Part shown: piece after piece, positions 1-48,106 of the stretch
Numbering within the stretch: the stretch's first letter is position 1
Layout: each line of letters begins with the position of its first letter
Program-made: the position numbers and the translations under genes
Assembly (NCBI GenBank): GCA_947044405.1
Contig: CAMRHE010000205.1
Location: 1,364,001 to 1,428,000 of the forward strand
Source of the DNA: Leptodactylus fallax
Taxonomy: Eukaryota; Chordata; Amphibia; Anura; Leptodactylidae
Reading direction: 5' to 3'
Length of the DNA stretch: 64,000 bases
The notes under the pieces: generated by a model
The model's database searches: none
The model's input: only the letters and a program-made list of their open reading frames with translations
What the model was told of the DNA's origin: nothing

Positions 1-680
1 AGGGTAGCATTACAATATAATGCAAAAAGACAGCCACTACATGTGCAAACTTACTGGTTTTATTCAAATGGCTTTTCTATGTGCATGAGCCCAAATATAC
101 ATGTGTAATTCTCAGTCATAATTATAACACCATTATACAGTCATTACATTTTTCATATAATTTATTGTGATAATTTGGGGAATTAAACTCAAAATGGCGG
201 CTTTTCCTGGTCCGGACAGCGGTGGTTCATGGAAAGATAGCTTTCAGACGGTCCAAGTGTAAAATAAACGTGGCTTTATTCAGCTTAACTGCAACATAGC
301 AAAACAACAAAAAACCTAGACCAAAGTTAGGGTCCTAACTCACTCCTTGAGCCCCTAACTGTCCTGACTATTGCTCAGCTCCAGCAACAGTCCTCTGTGG
401 ACGCCAACCCTTCTGGGACAGAGCCTCTCTCTCTGTCCTAGCTGGTCTACCACCATTTCCTGCTTCCTGCAGGACACTCCAGCCCCTCTGGAGTTACGTG
501 CCACCACCCAAAGGCGTGGCTGAGAGCCTTTTCTGGCCTGGCCTGGGTCGCTCAACAGCGCCCTCTGGCTCACATACTTACATTATGTACCATGGATATT
601 GCCATGAAATGTCACCAATACATAACATATTAGTATGTCCTAAAATGGTGACAATGTGAATTATAAGAATCACAGTATAC
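1..680. other. APBB3 intron 7 (partial), no coding signal
   Basis: Intron sequence on the downstream side of APBB3 exon 7. I see no exon. A more GC-rich block at about 230-575 looks like an old dispersed-repeat fragment of unknown class; it is not a recognisable gene. Confidence 0.5.
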
Positions 681-37781
<37,101 letters not shown>

Positions 37782-38165
37782 CTTTCCTGCTCCAGGGATT
37801 CAATCACAACAGGCTGAGGGTGTCTGACCTCCACAATAGTCCAACGCAATGTTGAAAATCAAGCAGGAAAGTGAAATGTCATGTATGTGTGTGCTCTCTC
37901 CCAGATCAACCAGCAAACAGAGCAGAAAAGTCAGCACCCATTTGTGTGTTAATGTGAACGACATGCACAGTGTACTGGACAGAGGAGAAGCTGGGATGTA
38001 AGGGAAAGGCTGGGAGGAGAGGCAGAAGGGAGCTCTTAGTGGTTGTTGCATTGTAGGAGGAGCTGTCCAGTGCTGATGAATGATGCTCCTGTACAGTAGG
38101 ACACATTCTACTTCTTCAATCAGACAATGCTTCACCGTGTACACTCCAGCTGCGCTCCCTCCTGT
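37782..38165 (-). promoter_or_regulatory. APBB3: Candidate APBB3 5'UTR and upstream region
   Basis: The sequence immediately upstream of the APBB3 start codon shows no coding frame and no clear TATA box. The proximal part is probably 5'UTR. The transcription start cannot be fixed from sequence; a more distant non-coding first exon near the SLC35A4 CpG-rich region is also possible. Confidence 0.3.
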
Positions 38166-39690
38166 AGTGTGGAAATCATGAAATATTTACAGTCGCTTCA
38201 TTATCCACTCCATAGTAGATAGAATAGCATTCATGGATAAGTCATACAAATCTGAGGCATTTTAGTCTTTCAGAATGACATAATTATTGCAGGGAATATC
38301 TCCCTCCCCCATGTAGGAAATGAGAACATCCTTTCATGGGAAATGCGCTATATTTAGAACTTAAAGTCTCACCTGCAGGATCCCAAGGGGTGGAAAGGCG
38401 TCACAGACTAAAAGCTAGTTGACTGATGGAATGAAATGCGTAATGGTACATGAACTTTTCTAGATGGAGGATATATGATACATTATTATATGTTGTAGAA
38501 AGGAAAACAGTGTTGGTAGTAAAATATTATAACAAGCAGAAATAGTAGTTGTCTGTCTAGGGCACCAACTCCTAACAAAAGTATAATACCATAACACAAA
38601 TTTGGTGTTCTGCTTGCAGCCTAGCACCATAGACCTTAGGAATAACACCTGTGAGGAAGGTATCTCGGTAGCAGCAATGGTGCGGACCCAACCAGTCAGA
38701 GACAGGGACACAAAATGTGGTGCAAACAGGTTTATTTAGAAAAAAACGGCAAAATAAATAATAATAAAATTTTGTACGTCAGGTACAAAAATGAGCAAAA
38801 TAAAATACAGCCTTAACTTCAGGAAAATCGCCAAACAAAACCCTGCTCATCTGAGCACTAACTAAACAGTAACAAAACTAACTATACGTGTGGGTTTCTG
38901 CCAGCCACACGAACAAACAAATTAGCACAGTACCAGACTCTCAGTGTATCAGGACAGATACAGACGCCTCCTCTCACTCCCAGGATCTGCCCTGAAGTGC
39001 AGGTTCTGCAGCCTTTTATGGGCCAGTAATGAGTCTAGGACTCACACCTGGGCTGAGGCCTACTCAAGACCCACCCTCGACCACACATATGTCAAAAACC
39101 TGGGGGAGATATAAAGTGATTCCAGCACTCTGCCTGTCACCTTCTCACACACCCCATTCTAATAGGAACCTAGAGAGGCATATTCCTATAGCATATGCAT
39201 CACATGTGCCTTTATGGATTAACATCTGGAACATGTATAATCTAGTACACAATTGGAGTACAAAAGAAAGGGCATTTGTAGGCCCTATGTATTAGTAGAA
39301 TGTGGGACAGGCACTGAGCCTCACACATGAGGAGCATGGGAGTGAGTGCCAAGAAATTATTCCAGTGTTCCTCCCAGAGTAGGCCCAGATCCACCACCCA
39401 TTTTGCATTGACCTGGTGTGGAAACTTTTGTGGATACTCATGGAGTAGGTCCCCAAATACTGTATATACAGGAGCTTAGTCCTTTAGTGGACTCTTGTGT
39501 CAAGACAAGTTCAAGCGTTTCAGTTAACCATTTCTGAGCATTTTAACTGCTTCCGTACCGCCCATAGACTATATACGTCCAGAAGGACTCACCTGAGTAC
39601 TGCTGTCCCTTCAAACAGCTGAATGGTGGGTATGATGGAAGTTGGACTCACACAACTAAGATTACCTATTCTACAAATTGGCTATTAATA
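38166..39690. other. Intergenic, repeat fragments only
   Basis: No gene was found. The stretch about 38660-39090 (ggtgcaaacaggtttattta onward) looks like a dispersed-repeat fragment of unknown class. The remainder is AT-rich sequence without recognised features. Confidence 0.5.
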
Positions 39691-39823
39691 TTAAAGGGGT
39701 TTTCCGGGAAAATGATATGGATTACTGGCATATAGTTCCTATATGGAGAACAGAGGCAGAAAGAGGCAGCACTGTTTTCTGTGTAGTGGCTGTGCTGAGT
39801 TACTGCTACTCAGCTTCCATATA

Positions 39824-40094
39824 CAGTACAGACCAAAAGTTTGGACACACCTTCTCATTCCAAGAGTTTTCTGTATTTTCATGACTATAAAAATTGTAGA
39901 TTCACACTGAAGGCATCAAAACTATGAATTAACACATGTGGAATTATATACTTAACAAAAAAGTGTGAAACAACTGAAAATATGTCTTATATTCTAGGTT
40001 CTTCAAAGTAGCCACCTTTTGCTTTGATTACTGCTTTGCACACTCTTGGCATTCTCTTGATGAGCTTCAAGAGGTAGTCACCTGAAATGGTTTT
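39824..40094. repeat. Left terminal inverted repeat of the DD38E element
   Basis: 271 bp, inverse complement of 41183-41453. Its inner part is complementary to codons for the transposase C-terminus, so a full-length transcript of the element could fold back on itself. Confidence 0.95.
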
Positions 40095-40237
40095 CACTTC
40101 ACAGGTGTGCCCTGTCAGGTTTAATAAGTGGGATTTCTTGCCTTATAAATGGTGTTGGGACCATCAGTTGTGTTGTTCAGAAGTCAGGTTGATACACAGC
40201 TGATAGTCCTACTGAATGGAGTGTTAGAATTTGTATT

Positions 40238-41290
40238 ATGGCAAGAAAAAAGCAGCTAAGTAAAGAAAAACGAGTGGCCATCATTACTTTAAGAAATGAA
40301 GGTCAGTCAGTCCGAAAATTTGGGAAAACTTTGAAAGTGTCCCCAAGTGCAGTGGCCAAAACCATCAAGCGCTACAAAGAAACTGGCTCACATGAGGACC
40401 GCCCCAGGAAAGGAAGACCAAGAGTCACCTCTGCTGCGGAGGATAAATTCATCCGAGTCACCAGCCTCAGAAATCGCAGGTTAACAGCAGCTCAGATTAG
40501 AGACCAGGTCAATGCCACACAGAGTTCTAGCAGCAGACACATCTCTACAACAACTGTTAAGAGGAGACTGTGTGCAGCAGGCCTTCATGGTAAAATAGCT
40601 GCTAGGAAACCACTGCTAAGGACAGGCAACAAGCAGAAGAGACTTGTTTGGGCTAAAGAACACAAGGAATGGACATTAGACCTGTGGAAATCTGTGCTTT
40701 GGTCTGATGAGTCCAAATTTGAGATCTTTGGTTCCAACCACCGTGTCTTTGTGCGACGCAGAAAAGGTGAACAAATGGACTCTACATGCCTGGTTCCCAC
40801 TGTGAAGCATGGAGGAGGAGGTGTGATGGTGTGGGGGTGCTTTGCTGGTGACACTGTTGGGGATTTATTCAAAATTGAAGGAATACTGAACCAGCGTGGT
40901 TACCACAGCATCTTGCAGCGGCATGCTATTCCATCCGGTTTGCGTTTAGTTGGACCATCATTTTTTTTTCAACAGGACAATGACCCCAAACACACCTCCA
41001 GACTGTATAAGGGCTATCTGACCAAGAAGGAGAGTGATGGGGTGCTACGCCAGATGACCTGGCCTCCACAGTCACCAGACCTGAACCCAATCGAGATGGT
41101 TTGGGGTGAGCTGGACCACAGATTGAAGGCAAAAGGGCCAACAAGTGCTAAGAATCTCTGGGAACTCCTTCAAGACTGTTGGAAGACCATTTCAGGTGAC
41201 TACCTCTTGAAGCTCATCAAGAGAATGCCAAGAGTGTGCAAAGCAGTAATCAAAGCAAAAGGTGGCTACTTTGAAGAACCTAGAATATAA
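40238..41290 (+). CDS. Tc1-type transposase, DD38E, apparently intact
   Basis: The 350-residue enzyme cuts and pastes the surrounding element at TA sites. Residues about 1-110 form two helix-turn-helix DNA-binding units with a GRPR motif at 59-62 between them and a basic linker. The catalytic core has Asp157 (WSDESKFE), the glycine-rich block HGGGGVMVWGCF at 191-202, Asp247 ([10 protein letters not shown]) and Glu286 (SPDLNPIEMVW). Thirty-eight residues separate Asp247 and Glu286, against 34 in classical Tc1 and Sleeping Beauty type enzymes. To my recollection DD38E defines the Intruder family described from fish and amphibians. No stop or frameshift is seen. The ATG at 40238 gives the normal N-terminus. 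Confidence 0.95.
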   Translation: MARKKQLSKEKRVAIITLRNEGQSVRKFGKTLKVSPSAVAKTIKRYKETGSHEDRPRKGRPRVTSAAEDKFIRVTSLRNRRLTAAQIRDQVNATQSSSSRHISTTTVKRRLCAAGLHGKIAARKPLLRTGNKQKRLVWAKEHKEWTLDLWKSVLWSDESKFEIFGSNHRVFVRRRKGEQMDSTCLVPTVKHGGGGVMVWGCFAGDTVGDLFKIEGILNQRGYHSILQRHAIPSGLRLVGPSFFFQQDNDPKHTSRLYKGYLTKKESDGVLRQMTWPPQSPDLNPIEMVWGELDHRLKAKGPTSAKNLWELLQDCWKTISGDYLLKLIKRMPRVCKAVIKAKGGYFEEPRI

Positions 41291-41453
41291 GACATATTTT
41301 CAGTTGTTTCACACTTTTTTGTTAAGTATATAATTCCACATGTGTTAATTCATAGTTTTGATGCCTTCAGTGTGAATCTACAATTTTTATAGTCATGAAA
41401 ATACAGAAAACTCTTGGAATGAGAAGGTGTGTCCAAACTTTTGGTCTGTACTG
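41183..41453. repeat. Right terminal inverted repeat of the DD38E element
   Basis: Inverse complement of the left TIR. Positions 41183-41290 are also the last transposase codons and stop codon. Confidence 0.95.
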
Positions 41454-41585
41454 TACTTCTGGAGAACAAACTCTCTGTATAGCAGCTGCTGAAAACAGCT
41501 GATCATGGGACCCCTGCTGAATTGATATTGATGATCTATGTTAAGGATAGGTCATCAATATAATTTTCCCAGAAAACCGCTTTAA

Positions 41586-43997
41586 AATCCTGGAAAATCC
41601 CTTTAAATATTTCTCCCACAACTTAGGTATCAAGCAACGTGCAGGAGAGGGACACAGAAAAGGCTCTTTACTAGAAATGGAAAAGAAACAACTTTTAAAT
41701 AGAGATGGGTGAACCTCTCAAGATTCATTTCGTGTTTGGGTTCAGCAGCTCAGATCCTCAGTTTGTTCTGGGATGAACAAGTTCGGTAAGAACCACAATG
41801 AAAGGCAATGACTGAACCTGTCCTATGTCTATCTATTCAATTCTATTCTAGCACTGTTCTACTAATCTGCTTGTGTATTATTGCTTGATTTTCTCTAAGT
41901 ACTCCTATAACTATTATTCAGTTTTCAATTCTGACTTGTGCTGCCTATAGCCTAGATAATAGGATAGCTATTAAATGCATTGATAGAACACAGATGTGTG
42001 TGCATTTCCACCATTACAGGAACAACACTGTCAGATGTTGTTATTAGGTGATGTGTGAGTTACTGTATTTCCTGGTCTAACACATGGCGGCGGCCATTAT
42101 CTCGTAGTGCGGCCATTTTTGTTCATACGAAGCAAATTTTAATTAGTTTAAAACCAAACAATTTGGAATATTCGGGACACACCCATCTGGTTACGAACTA
42201 ATTCTCCCATATCTACTTTTAAACTTTGGGGATAAGAACTGATAATGTAAAAAATGTGTACTGCCAGTCTTCAGCCACCTGGCTGCTACAAGGGGAGTCT
42301 ACCTTTCTCTAACATAGGATATGTGAGGAAGATGCTGGGGTTGCTTCCAAAATTCAAACGCCGCCATCTGCTCATCCAGCACAATAATTCTGTTACACGG
42401 GATGTCAAACTGCATTGTCTTCGTATTGTAAAAAATTGAAAAACTCAATAAACAAAAATTCTGTTACACACTCCCAGCTCTTCTGGGCTATGTAAATTAG
42501 GGGAAATGTGATTTTGGGGGTGAGCCTTAGCTTGCCTGGGCTTTTGGTCACAGCTCTAAATTTCTGGGCGAAACCATCAATTAAATGAAAATGGGTGTCC
42601 AAAGCTGAATAACAGAGACGTATTTGGAAACCATAGAAACACCGCTAGAAGGTATTGTGATTAGGTTTATAATCAAATCACTGATGACAGACTCCCTTTA
42701 GGTTATGTAGACTAGGCGAGGAAAGGAAGATCTCCAATCTAGAGGTCTATTAGCTAAATCTGGGAGTCACATCCTGTAGTTTACTGAAGGGTACTCATTG
42801 AAAACAATTAATGTCAGAAATGTCCATTAATTAGGCAAACCGTCAAGTTTCTTTTGCTCTGCAGCGCTGCAAGCATTTTCACCGTGGTCCACTCCTCACC
42901 CCATCTATTCCAAACTGCTTATTAAAGCTAAATACATAATTCTAGCAGGGAGACCTGCAAAAACTGAAGCATCTAAAAGACACAACTTTTAGGTCTAATA
43001 TGAGCAATCAGTCTTTGCTTTATTTAACCCAATCTTATGCAACTGCTACAGAAGACAACAAAAAAAAACAATGAAAGTGATTGGAAAAATATACAATTTA
43101 TCTACAGTATGTTTATCCAAAACGTCTACCCAAAAATTCTATCTATTTATTTATTTTGCAAAACTGCTGCAATTATAGGCAGAAGTCAAGGAAGTTTAAG
43201 TGTACATACTATAATCATTGACAATGCAACATGTAACTTTCAATTCCACTTTTACTCACTGCAAGTAATGTCAACTTCCTAGTTTGCCCAGTTGGCTTAA
43301 TATCCAGGGCTCCAGGCACAATCCTTGTAGTCTGCAATAGAAATGATAAGCCCAGAGGATAAGCAATATCCATTTCACTCTTAGATTCCTCCACACAGTA
43401 TTGCAAGCGAGTCGCTCTTTACCACTGCATTCATATTTACTGGGGTGAATGTCATTATATGTCAATTTGGTCTGTTGGAATCTATTAGTGTCCTTCATCA
43501 ATGTGAACTCAGCATTAGGCCCCTTGAAGACGACCATCTGCTGACTGCAGGACGTGATTGAACGTCACGGGAGGCACAAGGAAGTCACCCATGTGCCTCC
43601 CATACTTCCGCAGCCCCTTTCATTCAATGAATAGGAGCTGTGCATGCATGGCCGCAAACTGGATAGGAATAGGACCTGTCCTGAGTTTTGCGGCCCAGAC
43701 TGTAGACCTGCACACAGGACCGTGTAATTCACAGTCGTGTGCATGGGTCGACAGAAATGAATGGGTCATTGTGCTATACGATGAAAAACTTGGATGCATA
43801 CTGAACTATGCCACGGTCGTCTGCAAAGGGCCTTAGTGTAATTCAACCAAAAGGTCCCACTGAACTTGTTTTATAGGGCAATATATGCAGGAGTAGCACA
43901 ATAGATGCAAGACTAAGAACCCAGTTTAGGCTGACCACATGAAGAATACTGTCACCCCCAAAGTAATGTTTAACAATGAATTTATAAGAAGACATTT
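41586..43997. other. Intergenic, repeats and no gene
   Basis: It contains a TIR-like element at 41700-42215 and a small repeat-derived block at about 43530-43840 (caggacgtgattgaacgtca ... cggtcgtctgcaaagggcc). Other sequence shows no exon or RNA gene. Confidence 0.5.
41700..42215. repeat. TIR-like element
   Basis: The left end tagagatgggtgaacctctc and right end gaactaattctcccatatct are imperfect inverse complements. A related left end (tagagatgagtgaagtattc) occurs at 44457. No coding content. Confidence 0.5.
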
Positions 43998-44269
43998 AAG
44001 GCTAAGGCCCCTCATAGTGAAATGCTATGGAAAAAAACGCAGTGGAAACACATCAGGTTTTTTTCTGCAGCGTTTTTCATTGCTTTTTTTTTCTGACTTT
44101 CTCTGCAGATTATTCTCTTATTAAACCTACAGGGGAAAGACCAGCATTTCCAAAGGTATAATTGACATGCTACGATATCCAAAAACGTGACGGTTTTGGG
44201 AATCCCAGCATTTCCACTGTATTTTTTTTGCAATGTGAGGATGGGATTCGCTAGAGCTTCAGCCTAAAG
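43998..44269. repeat. TIR element, family B
   Basis: It starts aaggctaaggcccctcatag and ends gctagagcttcagcctaaa, with gcagcgtttttcattgctt and attgacatgctacgatatcc inside. Confidence 0.6.
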
Positions 44270-44456
44270 TAGGAAGACTCGGCACATTCCAGGTAAATCC
44301 ACAGCTTTTTCAACAAAAGCCTGCTACAGTCACCAACACTCCACTCCTTCAGAAATTGGTATATACCCATAAATAAAAAACAAAACAATGACTTAAGGAT
44401 ATGAATAGAAAGGGATACAAATGGTTTCTGGTCTTCTCCTCTGTGGATGTTATCAC

Positions 44457-44830
44457 TAGAGATGAGTGAAGTATTCAAAAATTCGATTCGGCAACTTCAC
44501 CGAATTTCGCGATACGATTCTATGCAATCCGAATTAAATTGCGGCAAATTGTGTAATAAAAACAGCTATTTATTGGCTGCAGAGAGCTGGGGTGGGCGTC
44601 AAAATGGCGGAACCCCTTGGATGCCACGGTCATGTTTGACCGCGGCATCCAAGGTGTAAAAACCCCCGATCGGTTATGGTGCAGGGTGTTAGCTGTCAGT
44701 TACAGCTAACACCCTGCTCCATAACCGATCGGGGGATTTAACACCTTGGATGCCGCGGTCAAACATGACCGTGGCATCCAAGGGGTTCCGCCATTTTTAC
44801 GCCCACCCCGGCTCTCTGCAGCATAATATA
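44457..44830. repeat. Element containing a near-perfect 119-bp-arm foldback
   Basis: It begins tagagatgagtgaagtattc with an AT-rich leader. The foldback arms are 44578-44696 and 44702-44820, colinear around a 5-base centre with few mismatches. Key blocks are ggaaccccttggatgccac, ccgatcggttatggtgcag and gggtgttagctgt, each with its inverse. The arms are far more GC-rich than the flanks. Confidence 0.85.
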
Positions 44831-44885
44831 ATATTATAATATTTTCTGCATGGACACTGGAAAACATTAAAAATTTGCAGTTTCA

Positions 44886-45192
44886 GGCTAAGGCTACACG
44901 TAGCGAAAAACAGCAAAAAAAAAACCCCTGCAGAAACGTATTGTGTTTTTTTCCGCAGCATTTTTTCACACTGCCCCTATTACACCGATACAGAAAATGC
45001 CAGTGTTTCCACATGTATAATTTTTAAAAACACGGGTGTTATTGAAAACGTAGCTTTTCTTCTGATTTTTTTTTTTTTTGTAATGTGTGGATGGGAATAG
45101 CTAGAATAGCTGTAAAATGCAGTGTTAATTGCCGTGGTGTTTCCGCCGTGGCCAAAACGCTGTGTTTTCATAACGTGGGGCCACGGCTTCAT
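44886..45192. repeat. TIR element, family B
   Basis: The ends aggctaaggctacacgtagc and ataacgtggggccacggctt are imperfect inverse complements. The interior has the family block gcattttttcacactgc and ataattttt. Confidence 0.6.
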
Positions 45193-47114
45193 AGGGTTTT
45201 CATTTTGGATATTTTCAGCTCAAAGTAGAACATTGAGTAAATTCCACATTTGAACATGTCCCCTGGGCGATTACATAGCCAAGTCTGCTTAGAAAAAAAA
45301 TATATTTTTGGCTGATTACAATAATGTCTTGTATCTTATGTTCTCTTTTTTGCCACCATACTGGGGTGCACAACAACTATAGACTTAATCTCATGGTTAA
45401 AAGGGTTATGCCACAAACAATTACCACTAATAAGGGATTTTGGACAGTGGCTTAGGGCTTTTAGTGGATACTAGCAACCAGTCTCCAGTCCTCCTTAGTT
45501 GGAGATCCAGGAAGCTTGTCCAAAATCGAAATCATTGAAGGATTGAAATCATTGAAGGACATTTAAAATTATTTGGCAAGCAGCTCAGAATGGTGTCAAA
45601 TAATAAAAGAAGTAATTTTCTGCTCTAGCTATGATGTCCCAACAAAGCCATATGACTGAAGCAGCCAGTCAATGGCCACAGTGATGACCTACTACAGTCT
45701 GCAGTGGTTACATGTCCACATTGGGATGTCACTACCGGAGCAACAAGTACAGAGCCCAGTGTAAGATGAGAAAGTGGAGGAACAGGAGAGGCAGTGGAGT
45801 GATAAGTTATTTCTTTTATTATTCTGCACCATTCTGAGCTGCTTTCACAATAATTTTACATGATAGGACATAACTGTGATACACAAAAGCAACATACCAC
45901 ACAAATAAATTTTGACTGTATACTGCAGACACGTGGTGACAGATCGGTCATAGCAGTGGCTAGGTATACAATGTTCTTCTCCCTTAAAATAGACATATAT
46001 GAAGTCAAGGACATCCTCAATTGCAAGAATGTTGGGAAGAAGAGTTATTATTTCGTGGACTGCAAGGGCTTTTGTCCAGAAGATAGATATTAGGAGCCTG
46101 CTAACAACATAACTGTTAATGCTCTCCTTAAGAACTTTTTTCAGTGGTCTGAAACCAAGGAGAGAGTGCATAAGGAGGAAGGTGTATTGTTATGCCACGT
46201 GGTCATGCTTGCCAGTGTACTCCTGCACACTTTTCTTTCTGGTCATGAGCTCTGTGTTTCACTCTTTGCCTGTAGAGTTTGCTGGCCCTTTAAGAAATGA
46301 ATGTTCCCTCCAGTAAGGCTGTATTCAGGTATGTGTTGGAGTCTCCGAAGATTCCGTCTGCAAGGAGGACTTTACTTTCCGCCGGTTTCAGTATAAAACC
46401 AGTGGAAACCCGGCATACTCCATTATAGTCTATGGGGCCCTCAGGTTTCTGCAGGTAACCACTTTTTAAGAAGACTGGGTCTGCCCATGTGGACCCGAAC
46501 GACGGACACCCGAAAGCTAGTGTGAACCTAGTGTAAAGACTACTTCTTGCAGTAAAGATCAGATCCCTTTACAGGGGTTAAAGGGTGAAAACCAGGGGAT
46601 CACTTAGAAAATGCCCTCAGTAGCCCAAAACCAAATCCATTACACAATGAATTTATGATGTGCAGCTTTTTTTTTTTTTTTTTTTTTTAAAAAAGGGGCA
46701 ACTGCATTTCAACACATGGGCAATGTAAAAATTACCCAAATCTCTGACACCTGTGGTATCACAATTTATTTGAGGTGAATTTGCACAAAATTTATTACAT
46801 ACAAAAAGGCAAACCTATTAGGGCTGCCTTTTTTGACCCCCAGTCACTAATAGCTGCATCAACCTTCCACCGCAGGGAGCTAGAGGGTCAGAAAATGAAA
46901 AGGGGTTTTTCTTATTCTTGTGTTGGCCTCTTATTCAGGTTTTGCTGTCTTTGCTCTGTTTTTGTTTTGCGGTTTATTCCGTGTTGTTTTGTAACTTTTA
47001 TAAAACTTTAATAAAAATTACAGTTTAAACAAAAAAGAAAATGAAAAGGAATCTGAGTCTGCCTCAATTACTTTTCATTTTCCGCCTCAGGCATCTCATA
47101 TAAAAATATTATCA
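45193..47114. other. Intergenic, no gene seen
   Basis: It includes a family A element (46313-46537), a T/A homopolymer stretch (46669-46695) and otherwise unrecognised AT-rich sequence. Short open frames near 45845-46171 on both strands have no recognisable protein features. Confidence 0.5.
46313..46537. repeat. TIR element, family A
   Basis: It starts taaggctgtattcaggtatg, carries ccattatagtctatggggc, and ends aaagctagtgtgaacctagt. Confidence 0.55.
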
Positions 47115-47335
47115 TTATTTATTTATTTATTATGCTTACTTATATAGCGCCATCATATTCCGCAGCGCTTTACAGACATTGACAGTCACTGTCCCATATA
47201 GGGCTCACAATCTACATTCCCTATCAGTATGTCTTTGGAGTGTGGGAGGAAACCGGAGTACCCGGAGGAAACCCACGCAAACATGGGGAGAACATACAAA
47301 CTCCTTGCAGATGTTGTCCTTGGCAGGATAAAAAT
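47115..47335. repeat. SINE-like dispersed repeat, copy 2
   Basis: Almost base-for-base the same as 36513-36752 up to gatgttgtccttggcagga, after which it passes into the element at 47340-47495. The near identity suggests recent spread. Confidence 0.65.
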
Positions 47336-47339
47336 ACAC

Positions 47340-47495
47340 TATTTGATTGTAAGCCCTTGCGGGCAGGGCCCTCTATCCCACTGTGCCAGTTGGTCTCTGT
47401 TAGTATTATCTGTTTTGTATATCTTGTGTACTGTATGTAAACCCTCAAATGTAAAGCACCATGGAATTAATGATGCTATATAAATAAACAATAAT
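47340..47495 (+). mobile_element. L2-type LINE/SINE 3' tail
   Basis: gattgtaagcccttgcgggc, agggccctct and the tail atgatgctatataaataaac match the 3' end shared by vertebrate L2-like LINEs and SINEs that borrow it. A short tail of the same type occurs at about 60550-60597. Confidence 0.65.
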
Positions 47496-47939
47496 AATAT
47501 TTGTGGTCATGTCCCACATAAAATATAACGCCATCTTGAGCAATAATGCGTTTTACAAGGTTTTCAGCATTAATGATTTTATATTGCCATTACGGATTTT
47601 TCCTATGCAACATTATATCACTTAAAGGGGTATTAAAGGGAAAACATGGATGCTTTCTTTCAGAAACAGCACCATCTCCTGCCTCTGGCTGGTATTGCAG
47701 GTCAATTTAAGTAAATGGAGCTGAGTTGAAATACCACATACAAACGTTGGCAAGGGTGGCGCTGTTTTAAGGAGAAAGCTGCTATATATTTTTCTAATCC
47801 CGTACAATCTCTTTATCTAGCATCACACGCTATATAACTTCTCAAAACATGACATAAATCGTGCCAGCAGCCTGTACTTATAGGAGTGACTGCCCGGCTA
47901 ATCTCTGTTATCAGGCTGTCCTCACTGTATACAACACAC

Positions 47940-48091
47940 CGCATCAATCAACCCTTCCCTGATCACATGGTACTGTCCCCAGGAAAAGCAAAGGATCGTG
48001 GAATTGTGGATCGTACCACGTGCAGGGAACCTTAGAGCACATCGATTCGCCAGCAGTGTGACTGTCAGTGCGCCTGCGGCGGCTGGACAAG
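47940..48091 (+). promoter_or_regulatory. SLC35A4: SLC35A4 promoter and 5'UTR region, CpG-rich
   Basis: CpG density rises sharply just before and after the microprotein ATG (cgcctgcggcggctgg, gagcgctagaagagcggcgg). No TATA box is obvious, which suits a housekeeping promoter. The core transcription start is not resolvable by eye. It faces APBB3 divergently. Confidence 0.5.
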
Positions 48092-48106
48092 ATGGCGGAT
48101 GACAAG
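48092..48106 (+). CDS. SLC35A4: SLC35A4 microprotein exon 1 (MADDK)
   Basis: Five codons followed by the donor GACAAG|GTGAGC. The tiny coding piece is recognisable because MADDK is the known microprotein start and because phase 0 matches exon 2. Too short to be found as an open frame alone. Confidence 0.9.

Larger units (their letters stand above)
39824..41453 (+). mobile_element. Complete Tc1-type (DD38E) transposon with 271-bp TIRs
   Basis: The element begins cagtacagaccaaaagtttg, ends in the exact inverse, and is flanked by the TA duplication (39822-39823, 41454-41455). The inverted repeats run 39824-40094 and 41183-41453 without net indels and with only scattered mismatches. Total length is 1630 bp, the size of an autonomous Tc1 element. 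It holds an uninterrupted transposase. The right TIR overlaps the last 36 or so codons of that gene. The high TIR identity and intact frame point to recent insertion. Confidence 0.95.
39691..41585. repeat. Host TIR element (about 260 bp) interrupted by the DD38E transposon
   Basis: The left end ttaaaggggttttccgggaa and right end ttttcccagaaaaccgcttt are inverse complements lying 39691-39823 and 41456-41585 on either side of the Tc1-type element. The DNA transposon therefore inserted into an older small element, and its insertion is younger than the host repeat. Confidence 0.75.
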
